Below are positions 49,325 to 58,999 of a stretch of DNA of 61,541 bases, piece after piece. Source of the stretch: Lentisphaeraceae bacterium (GTDB taxonomy: Bacteria; Verrucomicrobiota; Lentisphaeria; Lentisphaerales; Lentisphaeraceae); the NCBI GenBank assembly GCA_021232515.1, contig JAJPOQ010000119.1:1-61541 (forward strand). Direction: 5' to 3'. A model generated the notes under the pieces. That model was given only the letters and a program-made list of their open reading frames with translations. It had not been told where the DNA came from and did no database searches. The position numbers and the translations under genes were made by a program. Position 1 is the first letter of the stretch; each line of letters opens with the position of its first letter.

Positions 49325-50601
49325 TAGAATAGTGATGTTATAGGTTTACCTTTATCGGCGACTGTAAACGGTCTTCCAGATGCAGAGGTGATGACTTGAT
49401 CAAGACGAATACCTGCGGCATGTGCAATGGTTGCATTAAAGTCAGGAACTTTGACTTTGTTTTCGATGATATTTATACCGTCTTTATCCGTTTTGCCGTA
49501 AGTGACTCCACCTTTGATTCCACCACCAGCAAGTAAGCAGCTGTAGGCTTTAGGGAAGTGGTCACGACCTCTGTTGACATTTATAATCGGTGTACGACCA
49601 AACTCAGTCGCTAGTACGACCAATGTGCTGTCGAGTAAACCACGAGAAGATAAGTCCGCCAAAAGAGCCGCCATAGCTTTATCTAAAGTAGCTGCATTTG
49701 ATTGGAAGCGATTGTAGATGTCGTCGTGGTGATCCCAGCCACCTAGATGTACATCGACAAAACGAACACCACGCTCAACAAGTCGGCGAGCCAAAACACA
49801 ACCTTGTCCGAAACGGTTGTCGCCGTAGTTGGCAAGGACATTTTTCTTTTCTTTAGATATGTCGAATGCATCGAGGTCTTTACTCTTCATTAGTTTAATA
49901 GCGTCGTTATAGGTGTCTGTGTAAGACTGAACATCTTTCTGCCTGTAGGTCTGTTGAAAGTCACGATTAATCTTTTGAAGGATATCGATTCTTTTATCAA
50001 ACATGTCAGGAGAAACTTTTTTATGGCGAGCACTGTAGCGAACACCTTCTTTAGGGTTGTTGACAGGTAGAGCTCCATACTTACCGGGCATATAACCAGC
50101 GCCAAGTGTTCCTGAAGATTTTATTTTTACATTTGCCGGGAGTGTACCGCCATTATTGCCAAGAAGACGACTAAACCAAGCACCTAACTCAGGATGCTGA
50201 ATTGTACCACGATTTGCATAGCCAGTTCTCATGAAGTACTCACCTTCAGCATGAGCACCTTGGGTCGTAGTCATGGAGTTTATGACTGCAACTTTATTCA
50301 TTTGCTTAGCCATGTTTGGAAAGAATTTACTGACTCTTACGCCATCGGCATTTGTTTTTAGGGCCGATGCTTCACCGCGAACTTTACTGTTTTCTGGTTT
50401 TATATCGAAACTGTCGAGGTGACTGACACCACCACTCATGTAAAGGTAAATTACGGACTTAGCAGTTCCGCCTTTGCTTGCAGGACTTGCTGCGTTTAGT
50501 AAGTTTGTTGTTGCCGTTACTCCAAGCAGAGAGGCCGCAGAGTGTTGCATAAACGCTCGTCTTGTGAGCTCATCAGATTTATTTAATAATTTTTTCATCA
50601 T
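49324..50601 (-). CDS. DUF1501 family secreted protein (Tat signal)
   Basis: 425 residues. N-terminal twin-arginine signal 'TRRAFMQHSAASLLG' near residues 13-27. DUF1501 core: 'VIYLYMSGGVSHLDSFDIKPEN', 'GAHAEGEYFMRTGY', 'HPELGAWFSRLLG', 'GCVLARRLVERGVRFVDVHLGGWDHHDDI' and 'VVLATEFGRTPIINVNRGRDHFPKAYSCLLAGGGIKGG'. The fold is sulfatase/alkaline-phosphatase-like with metal-binding His/Asp residues. Usually paired with a DUF1549/DUF1553 protein, as here (5 nt downstream of it). Substrate unknown; a role in breaking down exported substrates is often suggested. Confidence 0.93.
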   Translation of the reverse strand: MMKKLLNKSDELTRRAFMQHSAASLLGVTATTNLLNAASPASKGGTAKSVIYLYMSGGVSHLDSFDIKPENSKVRGEASALKTNADGVRVSKFFPNMAKQMNKVAVINSMTTTQGAHAEGEYFMRTGYANRGTIQHPELGAWFSRLLGNNGGTLPANVKIKSSGTLGAGYMPGKYGALPVNNPKEGVRYSARHKKVSPDMFDKRIDILQKINRDFQQTYRQKDVQSYTDTYNDAIKLMKSKDLDAFDISKEKKNVLANYGDNRFGQGCVLARRLVERGVRFVDVHLGGWDHHDDIYNRFQSNAATLDKAMAALLADLSSRGLLDSTLVVLATEFGRTPIINVNRGRDHFPKAYSCLLAGGGIKGGVTYGKTDKDGINIIENKVKVPDFNATIAHAAGIRLDQVITSASGRPFTVADKGKPITSLF

Positions 50602-50606
50602 TGACC

Positions 50607-52697
50607 TCAGCGTTTGAAAATGAATTCGTTTGAATTTAAAAGAGTCCAGACTAAATCACGCTCGGCACTTTTTGAATCTCTGCTAAATAAGTCTTTAAAT
50701 AAAGCCATTTCCGAGTATTTAGGTTTTCTGGAAAGTATGCAGTTAAAGGCAATGGTGATCTTCTCATCAGTCTTTTGAGCACTGTTAAGATTCTTCATCA
50801 AGTAGCTATTATCGTTGAGAATCAACATATCTTCAATTTTGCCATTCATGAGTGTAAAGGCTTGAGGTATAGAAGACTCAGCCGAAGCGCCATCTATAAC
50901 AACTCTTTCAGACTGTCCAAACTTTGCAAGGAAGTGGTTCGGTGGAGCCGGAGAAGAAAGCTCAGAGGCTCTTGTGTACTCAGGGCCAGAAGGTTGAGAC
51001 TTCATAGAGACCATCATATTTACATTTTCTCTATTTCTCGTCATTTTACGTTTTAGAGAGAGCCGCTTACTTTCAAGCTTTTTGGCATCTCGGTACTTTT
51101 TTTGCTGCTGTGCTTTAGAGATTTGTGCAGAAAGCTTTTCATACTCAATCATGTTTTTGCTTTTCTTAGGTAACTGCAGCTTCATGTTACCACCGCGTTT
51201 ATCGTTCAATTGAGCAGCTTCTTTACGAAGAGCTTTCATGAAAGTTCCACGATTGTAATCATGGTCTTTGACGTACTTAGCCATGTCACTTGCTTTCATG
51301 TTTGCCACTTTAGTAAAGAAGTAGTCATAAGGGCCGTATTGGTTTTTATTTCGAATCGAGGCATCTGGGTTTGCAAGAGCCATAGATAAGATTGAGTCCC
51401 AGATCTGTTCCGCAGAGAGTCTCTTAAGTAGTGGCCCATGGAAGGCATATTTTGTTTTACTGTCTAAACCCTGTCTAGCAGTTTCACGCTGATAGGTTTT
51501 AGAGTTAAAGATTATTCTTTGAAAGCGCTTTAGATCAAAGTTTATTGCTGCCATGACAGTTGTGAGCTCTTTAGTAAGGTAAGGGTTCACGCCTTTCTTC
51601 TTTGCTGTTATGTCAGTAAGGTTACCGACAAATGGAGCACCCATGATCTTTGCCCACATGCGGTTTGCAATAGTTTTGGCAAAAAGTGGATTCTGTTTAG
51701 AAGTTACCCATTCGGCAAAAGTCTTTCTGGAATTAATTTCAGGAGCACTGATTCTAGTGTTCATATATTTTAATTCTTTCAGGGACTTATCGGTGAATTT
51801 TGGTTCTATTTTTGGACCGAATGGAACTTCAGCTTTGATGGCTTGGTGTGGTCTGGCATCATCATAGTCGTAGTCATGTGGTAAACGAATAACGCCAAGA
51901 CCAGTGTTTTCGATTGAAGAATGCTTGATTCTAGTGACTTGTCCAAAAACTTGAGCTTTAGCAAAATCAGGTTTAAAGATCTCACGATCTTTTTTATACA
52001 TCTCATCTTCTTTGCTTCTTCTCTCAACATTTCTGTTCATTTTTACACCAGAAGTGAAAGCTGCCAGTTTGTAGAAGTCTAACTGTGTCCATTTACTGTA
52101 GGGGTGGTCGTGACACTGGGCACACTCCATACTTGTTCCTAGGAAGATCTTCATAGAGTTTGAGAGGTTGTCTAACGGCATACCCGCATCTCTCATATAG
52201 TAACCCGTAGCGCCATTACCTGGTTTAAAAACTTCACCTTTAGCAGAAAGCATTTCATAAACAAACTTGTCGTAAGTTTTATTCTCACGAAGAGATTGCT
52301 TAATGAATGCTGAATAGTTTTCCGGTTCAAGGCTATCTTGGACTCGACGAGGTCTAAGAACATCGGCCCAGTAGTTGAAGTTGTGACTTACATAGGCTTC
52401 TGAGTTTAAGAGTTCATCGATAAGTTTCTGACGACGATCTGCAGGTGAAGCACTCATGAATTTTGAGTATTCAAAGTAAGTTGGGATTCGACCAATGGTA
52501 TCTAGGTAGATTCTTCTAACAAATACATCGTCGTTACAAGGTTTAGTTGGTCTTTGTTTAAGTTTCTTTAGGCCGTAGAGGACTATCTTATCGATTTTGG
52601 TGCTGAAGGCTTTATCTTCAGCTATTGTTTTGTCCTGGGCTCCACAGATGGAGCCTAGAAACAAAAACAACCACACATGACACATACGCATACGCAT
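50607..52697 (-). CDS. DUF1549/DUF1553 secreted protein with CxxCH motif
   Basis: 696 residues. Signal peptide 'MRMRMCHVWLFLFLGSICGA'; three ATG codons lie close together and the first has GGAG 10 nt upstream. DUF1549 (~30-240): 'DDVFVRRIYLDTIGRIPTYFE', 'HNFNYWADVLRPRR', and 'MECAQCHDHPYSKWTQLDFY' carrying C-x2-C-H. DUF1553 (~320-690): 'PLFAKTIANRMWAKIMG', 'SKTYQRETAR', 'RLSAEQIWDSILSM', 'LLNSNEFIFKR'. A Lys/Gln-rich coiled segment (~525-565) interrupts it. C-x2-C-H could bind heme c, but a cytochrome role is not shown. Operon with the DUF1501 gene. Confidence 0.92.
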   Translation of the reverse strand: MRMRMCHVWLFLFLGSICGAQDKTIAEDKAFSTKIDKIVLYGLKKLKQRPTKPCNDDVFVRRIYLDTIGRIPTYFEYSKFMSASPADRRQKLIDELLNSEAYVSHNFNYWADVLRPRRVQDSLEPENYSAFIKQSLRENKTYDKFVYEMLSAKGEVFKPGNGATGYYMRDAGMPLDNLSNSMKIFLGTSMECAQCHDHPYSKWTQLDFYKLAAFTSGVKMNRNVERRSKEDEMYKKDREIFKPDFAKAQVFGQVTRIKHSSIENTGLGVIRLPHDYDYDDARPHQAIKAEVPFGPKIEPKFTDKSLKELKYMNTRISAPEINSRKTFAEWVTSKQNPLFAKTIANRMWAKIMGAPFVGNLTDITAKKKGVNPYLTKELTTVMAAINFDLKRFQRIIFNSKTYQRETARQGLDSKTKYAFHGPLLKRLSAEQIWDSILSMALANPDASIRNKNQYGPYDYFFTKVANMKASDMAKYVKDHDYNRGTFMKALRKEAAQLNDKRGGNMKLQLPKKSKNMIEYEKLSAQISKAQQQKKYRDAKKLESKRLSLKRKMTRNRENVNMMVSMKSQPSGPEYTRASELSSPAPPNHFLAKFGQSERVVIDGASAESSIPQAFTLMNGKIEDMLILNDNSYLMKNLNSAQKTDEKITIAFNCILSRKPKYSEMALFKDLFSRDSKSAERDLVWTLLNSNEFIFKR

Positions 52698-52780
52698 ACA
52701 AAAATTCTCCGTAAAATAAATTGCTTACAGGAGATAATTGTCATGGGTTTTAATAACGTGTTATAAAAAAATACTTTTTT

Positions 52781-54178
52781 TTACTTTTTATTTTTCTTGG
52801 CAAAGTTTACAGCTACATCCATAGCCGCAACTCTGTAGGCTTCAGCTAGAGTAGGGAAGTTCATGACATTTTCAATAAATGTGTTTAAAGGTAAACCTCC
52901 CAAGATTGCCATCTGGGCAACATGGATAAGTTCTGTGGAGCCTTCACCGATGATGTGTACTCCAAGAATGGTTTGGCCATCTTCAGCGCAAATGATTTTT
53001 AGCAAACCATCTGATATACCCGAGATTTGCCCACGAGCAACTTCGTCAAAATTTGCATAGCCAATGATTATGCCATTGCCATGTTTTTCTCTTGCTTCAG
53101 ACTCAGCTAAACCAATACATGAGATCTCTGGAATAGTGTAAATACCCATAGGTACATTTTCAAAAGGAGTACCCATATCTAGATTGAGTGCATGAGCAAT
53201 AGCTCGACGACCTTGTTCCATAGATGTGGAGGCAAGAGCCGGGAAGCCAATAACATCACCTACGGCATATATGTGAGGTACTTCCGTCTGGTAGTTTTCA
53301 TTAACAATTATTTGATTTCTCGGAGTTAGAGTCACACCGACTTTAGTTGGGTTGAGTATTTCTACATTTGCGAGTCGTCCTAAGGCAACAAGCATCTTTT
53401 GACTTTTGATGACTTCGCCACCTTCAAGCTTCGTGATAACTTCACTGACTCCATCCCACTCAACGGATTCAATCTTTCTTTCGCCAAGGTAAGTTCCATT
53501 TTCATTTTCAAAACTTTCTATGAACTTATCAGTAATTTGCGGATCTAAGAACCTAAGTGGTCTATCAGCAGTATCAATAATTGTGACTTTGACACCAAGT
53601 ACAGAGAAAATCGTAGCATACTCACAGCTTATAACACCGCCACCTAAAACCGTGATTGATGAAGGTAGATAAATCATTGATAGGATGGAGTCACTATCGA
53701 GTATATGCTCGTGATCTGTTGGAATATTTTCCGGGTCACGTGGTCGAGAGCCTGTAGCAATGATGATGTACTTGCCAGAGATCTGCTTAGTATTTCCTTT
53801 AAGGTCTTTTATCTCAATAGTATGATCATCGATAAATGTTCCTTTACCGCGAAACGAATCAACGTCATCTAGTTGGTTCTCCATATACTTGACATGAGCT
53901 TTCCGTACTTGGACTTTGCGGTTCATTAAGCTTTCAACTTGAACATTTTCGTTAAGTGAGAATTCAAAACTATTTGCACTTTTAGTGAACCTTGAAAGGT
54001 TGGATGCTGTTTCTCTTAGAGTTTTACTGGGGATCGTTCCTTGGTGAACACAGGCTCCACCGATCTCACGTTCTTTTTCGATGATGGCTACACTTTGGCC
54101 ATTTTTAGAAGCGTTTATTGCAGCGTTATGACCGCCAGGGCCACTACCGATTACAATGAAGTCATAGTCGAAGCTCAT
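52781..54178 (-). CDS. sthA: Soluble pyridine nucleotide transhydrogenase (Si-specific)
   Basis: 465 residues, flavin disulfide-reductase fold. FAD motif 'DFIVIGSGPGGHNAAINASKNGQ', then 'IGGACVHQGTIPSKTLRE', in which the second redox Cys of lipoamide dehydrogenase is replaced (G-T-I-P-S-K), the hallmark of SthA. NAD(P) Rossmann 'ITVLGGGVISCEYATIFSVLG', 'AVGDVIGFPALAS', C-terminal 'ILGVHIIGEGSTELIHVAQMAI'. Interconverts NADPH and NADH. The usual H-W before G-T-I-P-S-K reads H-Q. It starts 4 nt after the HDOD gene stop. Confidence 0.92.
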   Translation of the reverse strand: MSFDYDFIVIGSGPGGHNAAINASKNGQSVAIIEKEREIGGACVHQGTIPSKTLRETASNLSRFTKSANSFEFSLNENVQVESLMNRKVQVRKAHVKYMENQLDDVDSFRGKGTFIDDHTIEIKDLKGNTKQISGKYIIIATGSRPRDPENIPTDHEHILDSDSILSMIYLPSSITVLGGGVISCEYATIFSVLGVKVTIIDTADRPLRFLDPQITDKFIESFENENGTYLGERKIESVEWDGVSEVITKLEGGEVIKSQKMLVALGRLANVEILNPTKVGVTLTPRNQIIVNENYQTEVPHIYAVGDVIGFPALASTSMEQGRRAIAHALNLDMGTPFENVPMGIYTIPEISCIGLAESEAREKHGNGIIIGYANFDEVARGQISGISDGLLKIICAEDGQTILGVHIIGEGSTELIHVAQMAILGGLPLNTFIENVMNFPTLAEAYRVAAMDVAVNFAKKNKK

Positions 54179-54182
54179 TTTG

Positions 54183-55004
54183 TTACCCCATCGAGTTGAT
54201 TAGTTCAAGAACTTTTTCTTTCTTGTCGAGTACCGCTTCTATATCTTCTGGGTACATGTTCAAGAAATCGATAATTTCGTGATCGGATAAATCAAGACTT
54301 TCTTCACTGATGAGTTCATCGGCACACATATGAGCTAGAACGACAGTGTGAACTTCGTCTTCAAAGTTTTCACACTCTGAATAATGGTCGAAGTATTCTA
54401 TTGATTGGATTATTTGTTCCGGTAGATCCCATTCTTTTGCAAGTCTAAGACTTATAGCTTTATGCTCTGTGTTGAGTATTTCGAGAGTCTCTTCTTCGGA
54501 AAGCTTATTTTTTTCTGTTTTGCAAATTTGATGTAGCTGTTTTAGGACAATTGGCTTGCCGATTGTATGAAGGAGTCCACATAAATAGGCGCTCTCAACA
54601 TTCTTTCTTCTACTCCTGGCTATTTCTTTGGAGAATGCGCTAGATGCTAAGCTATGTTTCCAAAGGTAATTAATTACTTTTTCTTGTCCGGGAACATTAA
54701 ATAAACTGTTTTGAACAGATACAGCTAATGCTATTTCCCTAAGCATATTTATCCCAAGGCGAGCGATGGCTTGTTGAAGAGAAACTATCTTCATATTGCC
54801 AGCATAACTTGCCGAGTTGGTAATCTTAAGGATGTTACCAGCTAATGATTGGTCTTTATGAATAAGGTCTGAAAGTTGTCCTGCGTTGCAGTCTTCGCTA
54901 GATGTAATAGCGATAACTTTTTGGGCAACTTCGGGTAGCATGGGGAGTTCAATAGAGTTGTCAGAGAGTTTAACCCTAAGTTGTTCAATAATATTTTCGT
55001 GCAT
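54183..55004 (-). CDS. HDOD-domain signalling protein
   Basis: 273 residues from the ATG at 55004, which has GGAG six nt upstream; a TTG at 55016 would overlap that site. An HDOD domain spans ~15-215: 'LPMLPEVAQKVIAITSSEDCNAGQLSDLIHKDQSLAGNILKITNSASY', 'SLQQAIARLGINMLREIALA', 'HSLASSAFSKEIAR', 'AYLCGLLHTIGKPIVLKQ'. HDOD domains are HD-like but lack full catalytic sets and act in regulation, for example of chemotaxis, competence or cell cycle. No second domain is fused. Same strand as sthA with 4 nt between, so probably co-transcribed. Confidence 0.9.
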   Translation of the reverse strand: MHENIIEQLRVKLSDNSIELPMLPEVAQKVIAITSSEDCNAGQLSDLIHKDQSLAGNILKITNSASYAGNMKIVSLQQAIARLGINMLREIALAVSVQNSLFNVPGQEKVINYLWKHSLASSAFSKEIARSRRKNVESAYLCGLLHTIGKPIVLKQLHQICKTEKNKLSEEETLEILNTEHKAISLRLAKEWDLPEQIIQSIEYFDHYSECENFEDEVHTVVLAHMCADELISEESLDLSDHEIIDFLNMYPEDIEAVLDKKEKVLELINSMG

Positions 55005-55065
55005 TTGACGCTCCAAAGTGTAATCTTATGGAGCATCAACGCAGTAAGTGTGCCGAAATGGGGAA

Positions 55066-56277
55066 TTAAAAAGTAGTATAGAAGTAAGGCGCGTCTTCGG
55101 CTAAAAGTGAAGAACAATTGGTGATAAAAGTTCTTGAGACAGTTTTGATTGAAACAGTGCCTCTCAAGGTGACTTTTAAGAATTTTTGGGCCTTCGCAGG
55201 ATTCGTTTTCATTTCCTTCAGGCGATCAGATAAATTTTTGATTGTATCTTTTTTAAGGTGCTTATTGTCGATTTCTACGACAAAGTGATTGTCGATCTCC
55301 ACAAGCAGTTTATCGGATAAAGCTTTTATCTCAGTTACGTAGCCTTTTATTTGAACCGGCTTTTTATCGTATTGTGCTCTAGCTTGTAGAGTAGATTGCT
55401 TTATTTCATTTATAAATTCATCAGCATATTTAAAGTAGTATGGGCGATCACCTTTACCTTTGAGGCCTTTCTCAATTATTAGAGAGTTTCTGACTTCTTT
55501 GACATTTAATGCCAGTGTGAAATCTAGGTACTTTATGAACTCCATAAGTGTTATATTCCTAAAGAGAATAGGGCGGCTTTTGACATCTAGGTCAGGGCCA
55601 AGGTAGCTTACGTACTCATCGTTGCGTGAGAGGTTTTCGTAAGGAATAGCGCGATTATTTATTTGGAAGTCTAAATCAACATGTTTTAGCTTTGAGTTAA
55701 AGTCATTTATGATAGTTAATAGCTTTGTCGGGTTATAGGCTAATTTATCGATTTTATATAGCCTTGCTTTTTCAAATGGTTTTTTTCCGCGTAGAAGCTT
55801 CACGAGTTCTTGATCTACTTTGGTAGAGTTATCCATTGGTGAATCTGTGGGTGTATTGGGAAAGTACTTTTTATAAAACGGTGCAAAACGGTCGTCTTTT
55901 GAAAGTTTCGCGGTTTTTGATTTTGGATTAACCGTTTTTGCAATAAAGGCAATAAAGTCTCGCTGATCTTTTTGTCCTTCTGGAATAGTCTCGATAACCT
56001 GTCCGAGAAAGTCAGTATAGCCAAGGCCTTGATCAGGGAATCTTTCGTATAAGCGAATGCGCTTTTTGTTTTTTATAGTTTCAATAAAGTCTTGGGCTTC
56101 AAGATTGTCTTTATTTACTTCTAATACAAAGCTTACAAGGATCATTGCATTTTTGATTTTACCTTCAGAATAAGCTTGTTTCGCAGCGATTAATGTACCT
56201 TCTTCAAGATCATCTGTTTGCGCAAAAAGAGTAGAAGAAAGTAATAGGCTGATTAATAAAGTTAGGTGCTTAATCAT
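55066..56277 (-). CDS. Exported protein coupled to the kinase-LamG gene, function unknown
   Basis: 403 residues. Signal peptide 'MIKHLTLLISLLLSSTLFA'. Residues ~30-75 look like TPR-type helices ('AKQAYSEGKIKNAMILVSFVLEVNKDNLEAQDFIE'). Residues ~225-275 ('RPILFRNITLMEFIKYLDFTLALNVKEVRNSLIIEKG') resemble an STN/secretin-N module. Residues ~305-400 ('KPVQIKGYVTEIKAL', 'KVTLRGTVSIKTV') look like an OB-fold (tRNA_anti-like) domain. None is certain. The ATG overlaps the kinase stop by 4 nt, so it is likely made together with the kinase and meets its LamG domain outside the membrane. Confidence 0.7.
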   Translation of the reverse strand: MIKHLTLLISLLLSSTLFAQTDDLEEGTLIAAKQAYSEGKIKNAMILVSFVLEVNKDNLEAQDFIETIKNKKRIRLYERFPDQGLGYTDFLGQVIETIPEGQKDQRDFIAFIAKTVNPKSKTAKLSKDDRFAPFYKKYFPNTPTDSPMDNSTKVDQELVKLLRGKKPFEKARLYKIDKLAYNPTKLLTIINDFNSKLKHVDLDFQINNRAIPYENLSRNDEYVSYLGPDLDVKSRPILFRNITLMEFIKYLDFTLALNVKEVRNSLIIEKGLKGKGDRPYYFKYADEFINEIKQSTLQARAQYDKKPVQIKGYVTEIKALSDKLLVEIDNHFVVEIDNKHLKKDTIKNLSDRLKEMKTNPAKAQKFLKVTLRGTVSIKTVSRTFITNCSSLLAEDAPYFYTTF

Positions 56278-58850
56278 TTGAGGGCCTCGAAGAGGTTATT
56301 GATTAGTATTAATGCTTTGCCGTCGTCAGAAGCCTTATCTCTTATCTTTTTGTGAAGCTTACCTTTAGAAATAATAATTGCGGCAAAAGCAGCAAGAGGG
56401 TTCTTTTTGAAAAGGCCTTCATTTTCGTCCAAAGAGAGGTCAATTAGTGAAGTAAATGCTTCTTGAGACCTTGCTTCGTCATAGTAGTAAATGCGTTCAA
56501 CTTCCCCATAAGGAGCTTCTTCGAGAAAACTAAAAGACTTGTCAGATAGTTTGTGAACGGCGTGGTCTATAAATTTGTCGTCTAAGCCTTTATCTTTAAT
56601 CTTCTCAAAGTTACGCTTTTCTTGTATTGTTCTGATTAAAGCTTTTTTAGAGTCTTTTGCATATTTGGAGATAAACTTTAGGTAGCGTTTTTCTGGATTT
56701 GAATCAAATTCTTTTCTCGCTATGCTTTCGACTTTTTCAGCGTAGCTATCCCATTCGTCAAAGTTATTCATCAAAGAAAAGAGGGCTTGACCTAATTCAG
56801 ATGAATATTTTTTAGTTTCCTCAGGTTCTTCTATCGGAGTTTCAGAGACAACATTCTTCTGTTGGTCAGCATTTGCTTGTAGCTTGCGATACCTCTTTAC
56901 TGTTTTTTCGATGTCGGATTCGCCTCTAAACTCTACGAGTTCTTCTATCTCAGAAGCACTTAACGTTCTCGACCAGATTCTGACATCGTCAAGGAGACCT
57001 TTGAAGTGCTTAAAGCCTATTACTAGTGGCCCTGTACTTGCAAAGTTTTCAGTAAGGGTGGATTTGACATCTACTTCAGATTCTTTACCGTTGAGGAAGA
57101 TCTTAACTTGTTTATCTTCGTATTGAACTAGAATATGAAGCCATTCATTTTCTTTAATTACTGCCTTAGTAAGTACGTCCATCGCATTTTCAGAGGAGTT
57201 TCCGTAAAGTGCAAAGTTCACTTTCCCTTGATTTAGAGAAAGCAGGTAACCTTTATTGAGTTGACCTCCAGAGACTTCGCACTTGCCTAGTATAGGAAAG
57301 GTAGTTTTTTCTGGTTTGAGCCAAAGGCCAATAGAAAAAGTGCCAGAGTGTGAGAATCTAGAACGAGGCGTATCTCCATAGTTGAATGAACTACCGTCAA
57401 AGTGAACTCCATTCCCAACTCTACCAACTGTGTATTTAACATCGCCTTTAGTAGAAATAGTTGTGAGCGTATGGAAGTCAGCAAAGTTTTGAGGGGAACT
57501 GTCCAATGGAAAATGAAGATTAAGTTTTCTGTTGTCTAGTCCACGACCTAACTTATTTTCAAACGAAGCTGCATTTTGAGTAAATTGATGAATGAAATTT
57601 TTGTTGTTACTGGTAATAAACTTTTCGTAACTGTCGAGTAGCTTTGTCTGTTTGCTGAGGTCGCCAGTGTCGAATAGGCTTCTATTTGAAACCTTTGCTT
57701 GATAGTTCTTTAAAAGATCTTTTGCTTCTTGAGGAGCAGAATCACCATATTTCTGAATAAAATTTTCCAGTTTCATGATAATGCTTTTATTGCTGTCATT
57801 TTTGAAAGAAGCTTTGAGAGTCGTAAAGTCTTGGTTAGAGACTCCTTTCTTCATATTCATGACGAAGAATCCACCACCGACTAAAATGAGTACAATGACT
57901 ATAAGCGGAATCATCGATGACTTTTTCTTTCTCGTTGAGTGTGTTTCTTCAGATTTGTTGTAGTGAAGAACCTTTTTCTTCTTGTGACTTACTGGATCGT
58001 TGGCTTTTTTGAGAGATACTTCCATCGCTTTTTTGGCTTCTTCCCAAGATTGGTAGCGATCGTTAGGATCTTTCTCTAAAAGTTTATCAATGAGTTTTGA
58101 AATGCTCACAGGAACAGCAGGGTCCCAGTCGTGGAGTCTTGTATGATGATTGTGTACCTGCATTTCAATGACTTTGCGGTAGTCTGGGTCATTAAATGGC
58201 GGTTCGCCAGTGATCATATGATAAAGAGTGGCACCAACTGAGTACATGTCTGCGCGAGGGGCGCCAACTTCCCATTGACCTTGAATCATCTCAGGAGCAG
58301 CATAGAGAGGAGTTAGCATGATGCCGTCACTCTCGCCTTGGATTTCACCACCCATACGTGCCAGACCTAGGTCTGCTAGTTTTGGGTTTTGGGTTTTGGT
58401 GAGCATTATATTTGCAGGCTTGATATCGCCGTGAGTCAGCTTTCTTAGCGAAGAGCCATAGTCTAGGCCATCTGCGATGCCAACCATAAGTTCAACAGCT
58501 TCTACTGCAGTGTAGGTACCTTCAGCTTTGAGCTTATCGTCGATGTCTCCACCTTCGATGAGTTCCATCGCAAAGTAGTAAATGCCTTCCTCAGATTGGC
58601 CTACATCAAATGCCTGAACGATGTTTTGGTGAGTAAAGGCTGCCGCAGCTTGAGCTTCTCGGAAGAAGGATCTAACGAAGTCTTGGTCAGCAGCAACAGA
58701 GCGAAATAGCACTTTGAGTGCAACTGGACGGTTCAGGTTTATCTGAATCGCACGATATATTATGCCCATGTTACCATTGCCGAGTTGGCTTTCAATTCTG
58801 AAGCCGCCAAGCTCAGTGCCTTCCGGCAGCAATTCATTATGATCGATCAT
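56274..58850 (-). CDS. Transmembrane Ser/Thr protein kinase with extracytoplasmic LamG domain
   Basis: 858 residues. Kinase domain ~15-285: glycine loop L-G-N-G-N-M-G at 23-29, Lys46 in V-A-L-K, H-G-D-I-K-P-A-N at 140-147 (the R of HRD is Gly, a non-RD kinase), D-L-G at 160-162 instead of D-F-G, and 'APEMIQGQWEVGAPRADMYSVG'. Lys-rich juxtamembrane, one helix ~313-333, then an extracytoplasmic part with a LamG/concanavalin-like domain (~455-625: 'LGRGLDNRKLNLHFPLDSS', 'GTFSIGLWLKPEK', 'GLLDDVRIWSRTLSASEI') and a helical C-terminus. LamG suggests glycan or protein sensing. Confidence 0.92.
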   Translation of the reverse strand: MIDHNELLPEGTELGGFRIESQLGNGNMGIIYRAIQINLNRPVALKVLFRSVAADQDFVRSFFREAQAAAAFTHQNIVQAFDVGQSEEGIYYFAMELIEGGDIDDKLKAEGTYTAVEAVELMVGIADGLDYGSSLRKLTHGDIKPANIMLTKTQNPKLADLGLARMGGEIQGESDGIMLTPLYAAPEMIQGQWEVGAPRADMYSVGATLYHMITGEPPFNDPDYRKVIEMQVHNHHTRLHDWDPAVPVSISKLIDKLLEKDPNDRYQSWEEAKKAMEVSLKKANDPVSHKKKKVLHYNKSEETHSTRKKKSSMIPLIVIVLILVGGGFFVMNMKKGVSNQDFTTLKASFKNDSNKSIIMKLENFIQKYGDSAPQEAKDLLKNYQAKVSNRSLFDTGDLSKQTKLLDSYEKFITSNNKNFIHQFTQNAASFENKLGRGLDNRKLNLHFPLDSSPQNFADFHTLTTISTKGDVKYTVGRVGNGVHFDGSSFNYGDTPRSRFSHSGTFSIGLWLKPEKTTFPILGKCEVSGGQLNKGYLLSLNQGKVNFALYGNSSENAMDVLTKAVIKENEWLHILVQYEDKQVKIFLNGKESEVDVKSTLTENFASTGPLVIGFKHFKGLLDDVRIWSRTLSASEIEELVEFRGESDIEKTVKRYRKLQANADQQKNVVSETPIEEPEETKKYSSELGQALFSLMNNFDEWDSYAEKVESIARKEFDSNPEKRYLKFISKYAKDSKKALIRTIQEKRNFEKIKDKGLDDKFIDHAVHKLSDKSFSFLEEAPYGEVERIYYYDEARSQEAFTSLIDLSLDENEGLFKKNPLAAFAAIIISKGKLHKKIRDKASDDGKALILINNLFEALK

Positions 58851-58999
58851 AAATGCTGTCTTCTAAAAAAGTTATTTGTAATAATTCTGTGTCCCAAAGT
58901 AACAATTTTGCTCAAAATGACTAAGTTTCAATTGTAACAAGTGATTGTTTTTAACAATATTAACATATATACGAAGCTAACCTATAATATTGATTCTTG

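Noticed and set aside
52781-54178. Second dihydrolipoyl dehydrogenase
   Set aside because: The second redox Cys is absent (G-T-I-P-S-K), which fits SthA instead.
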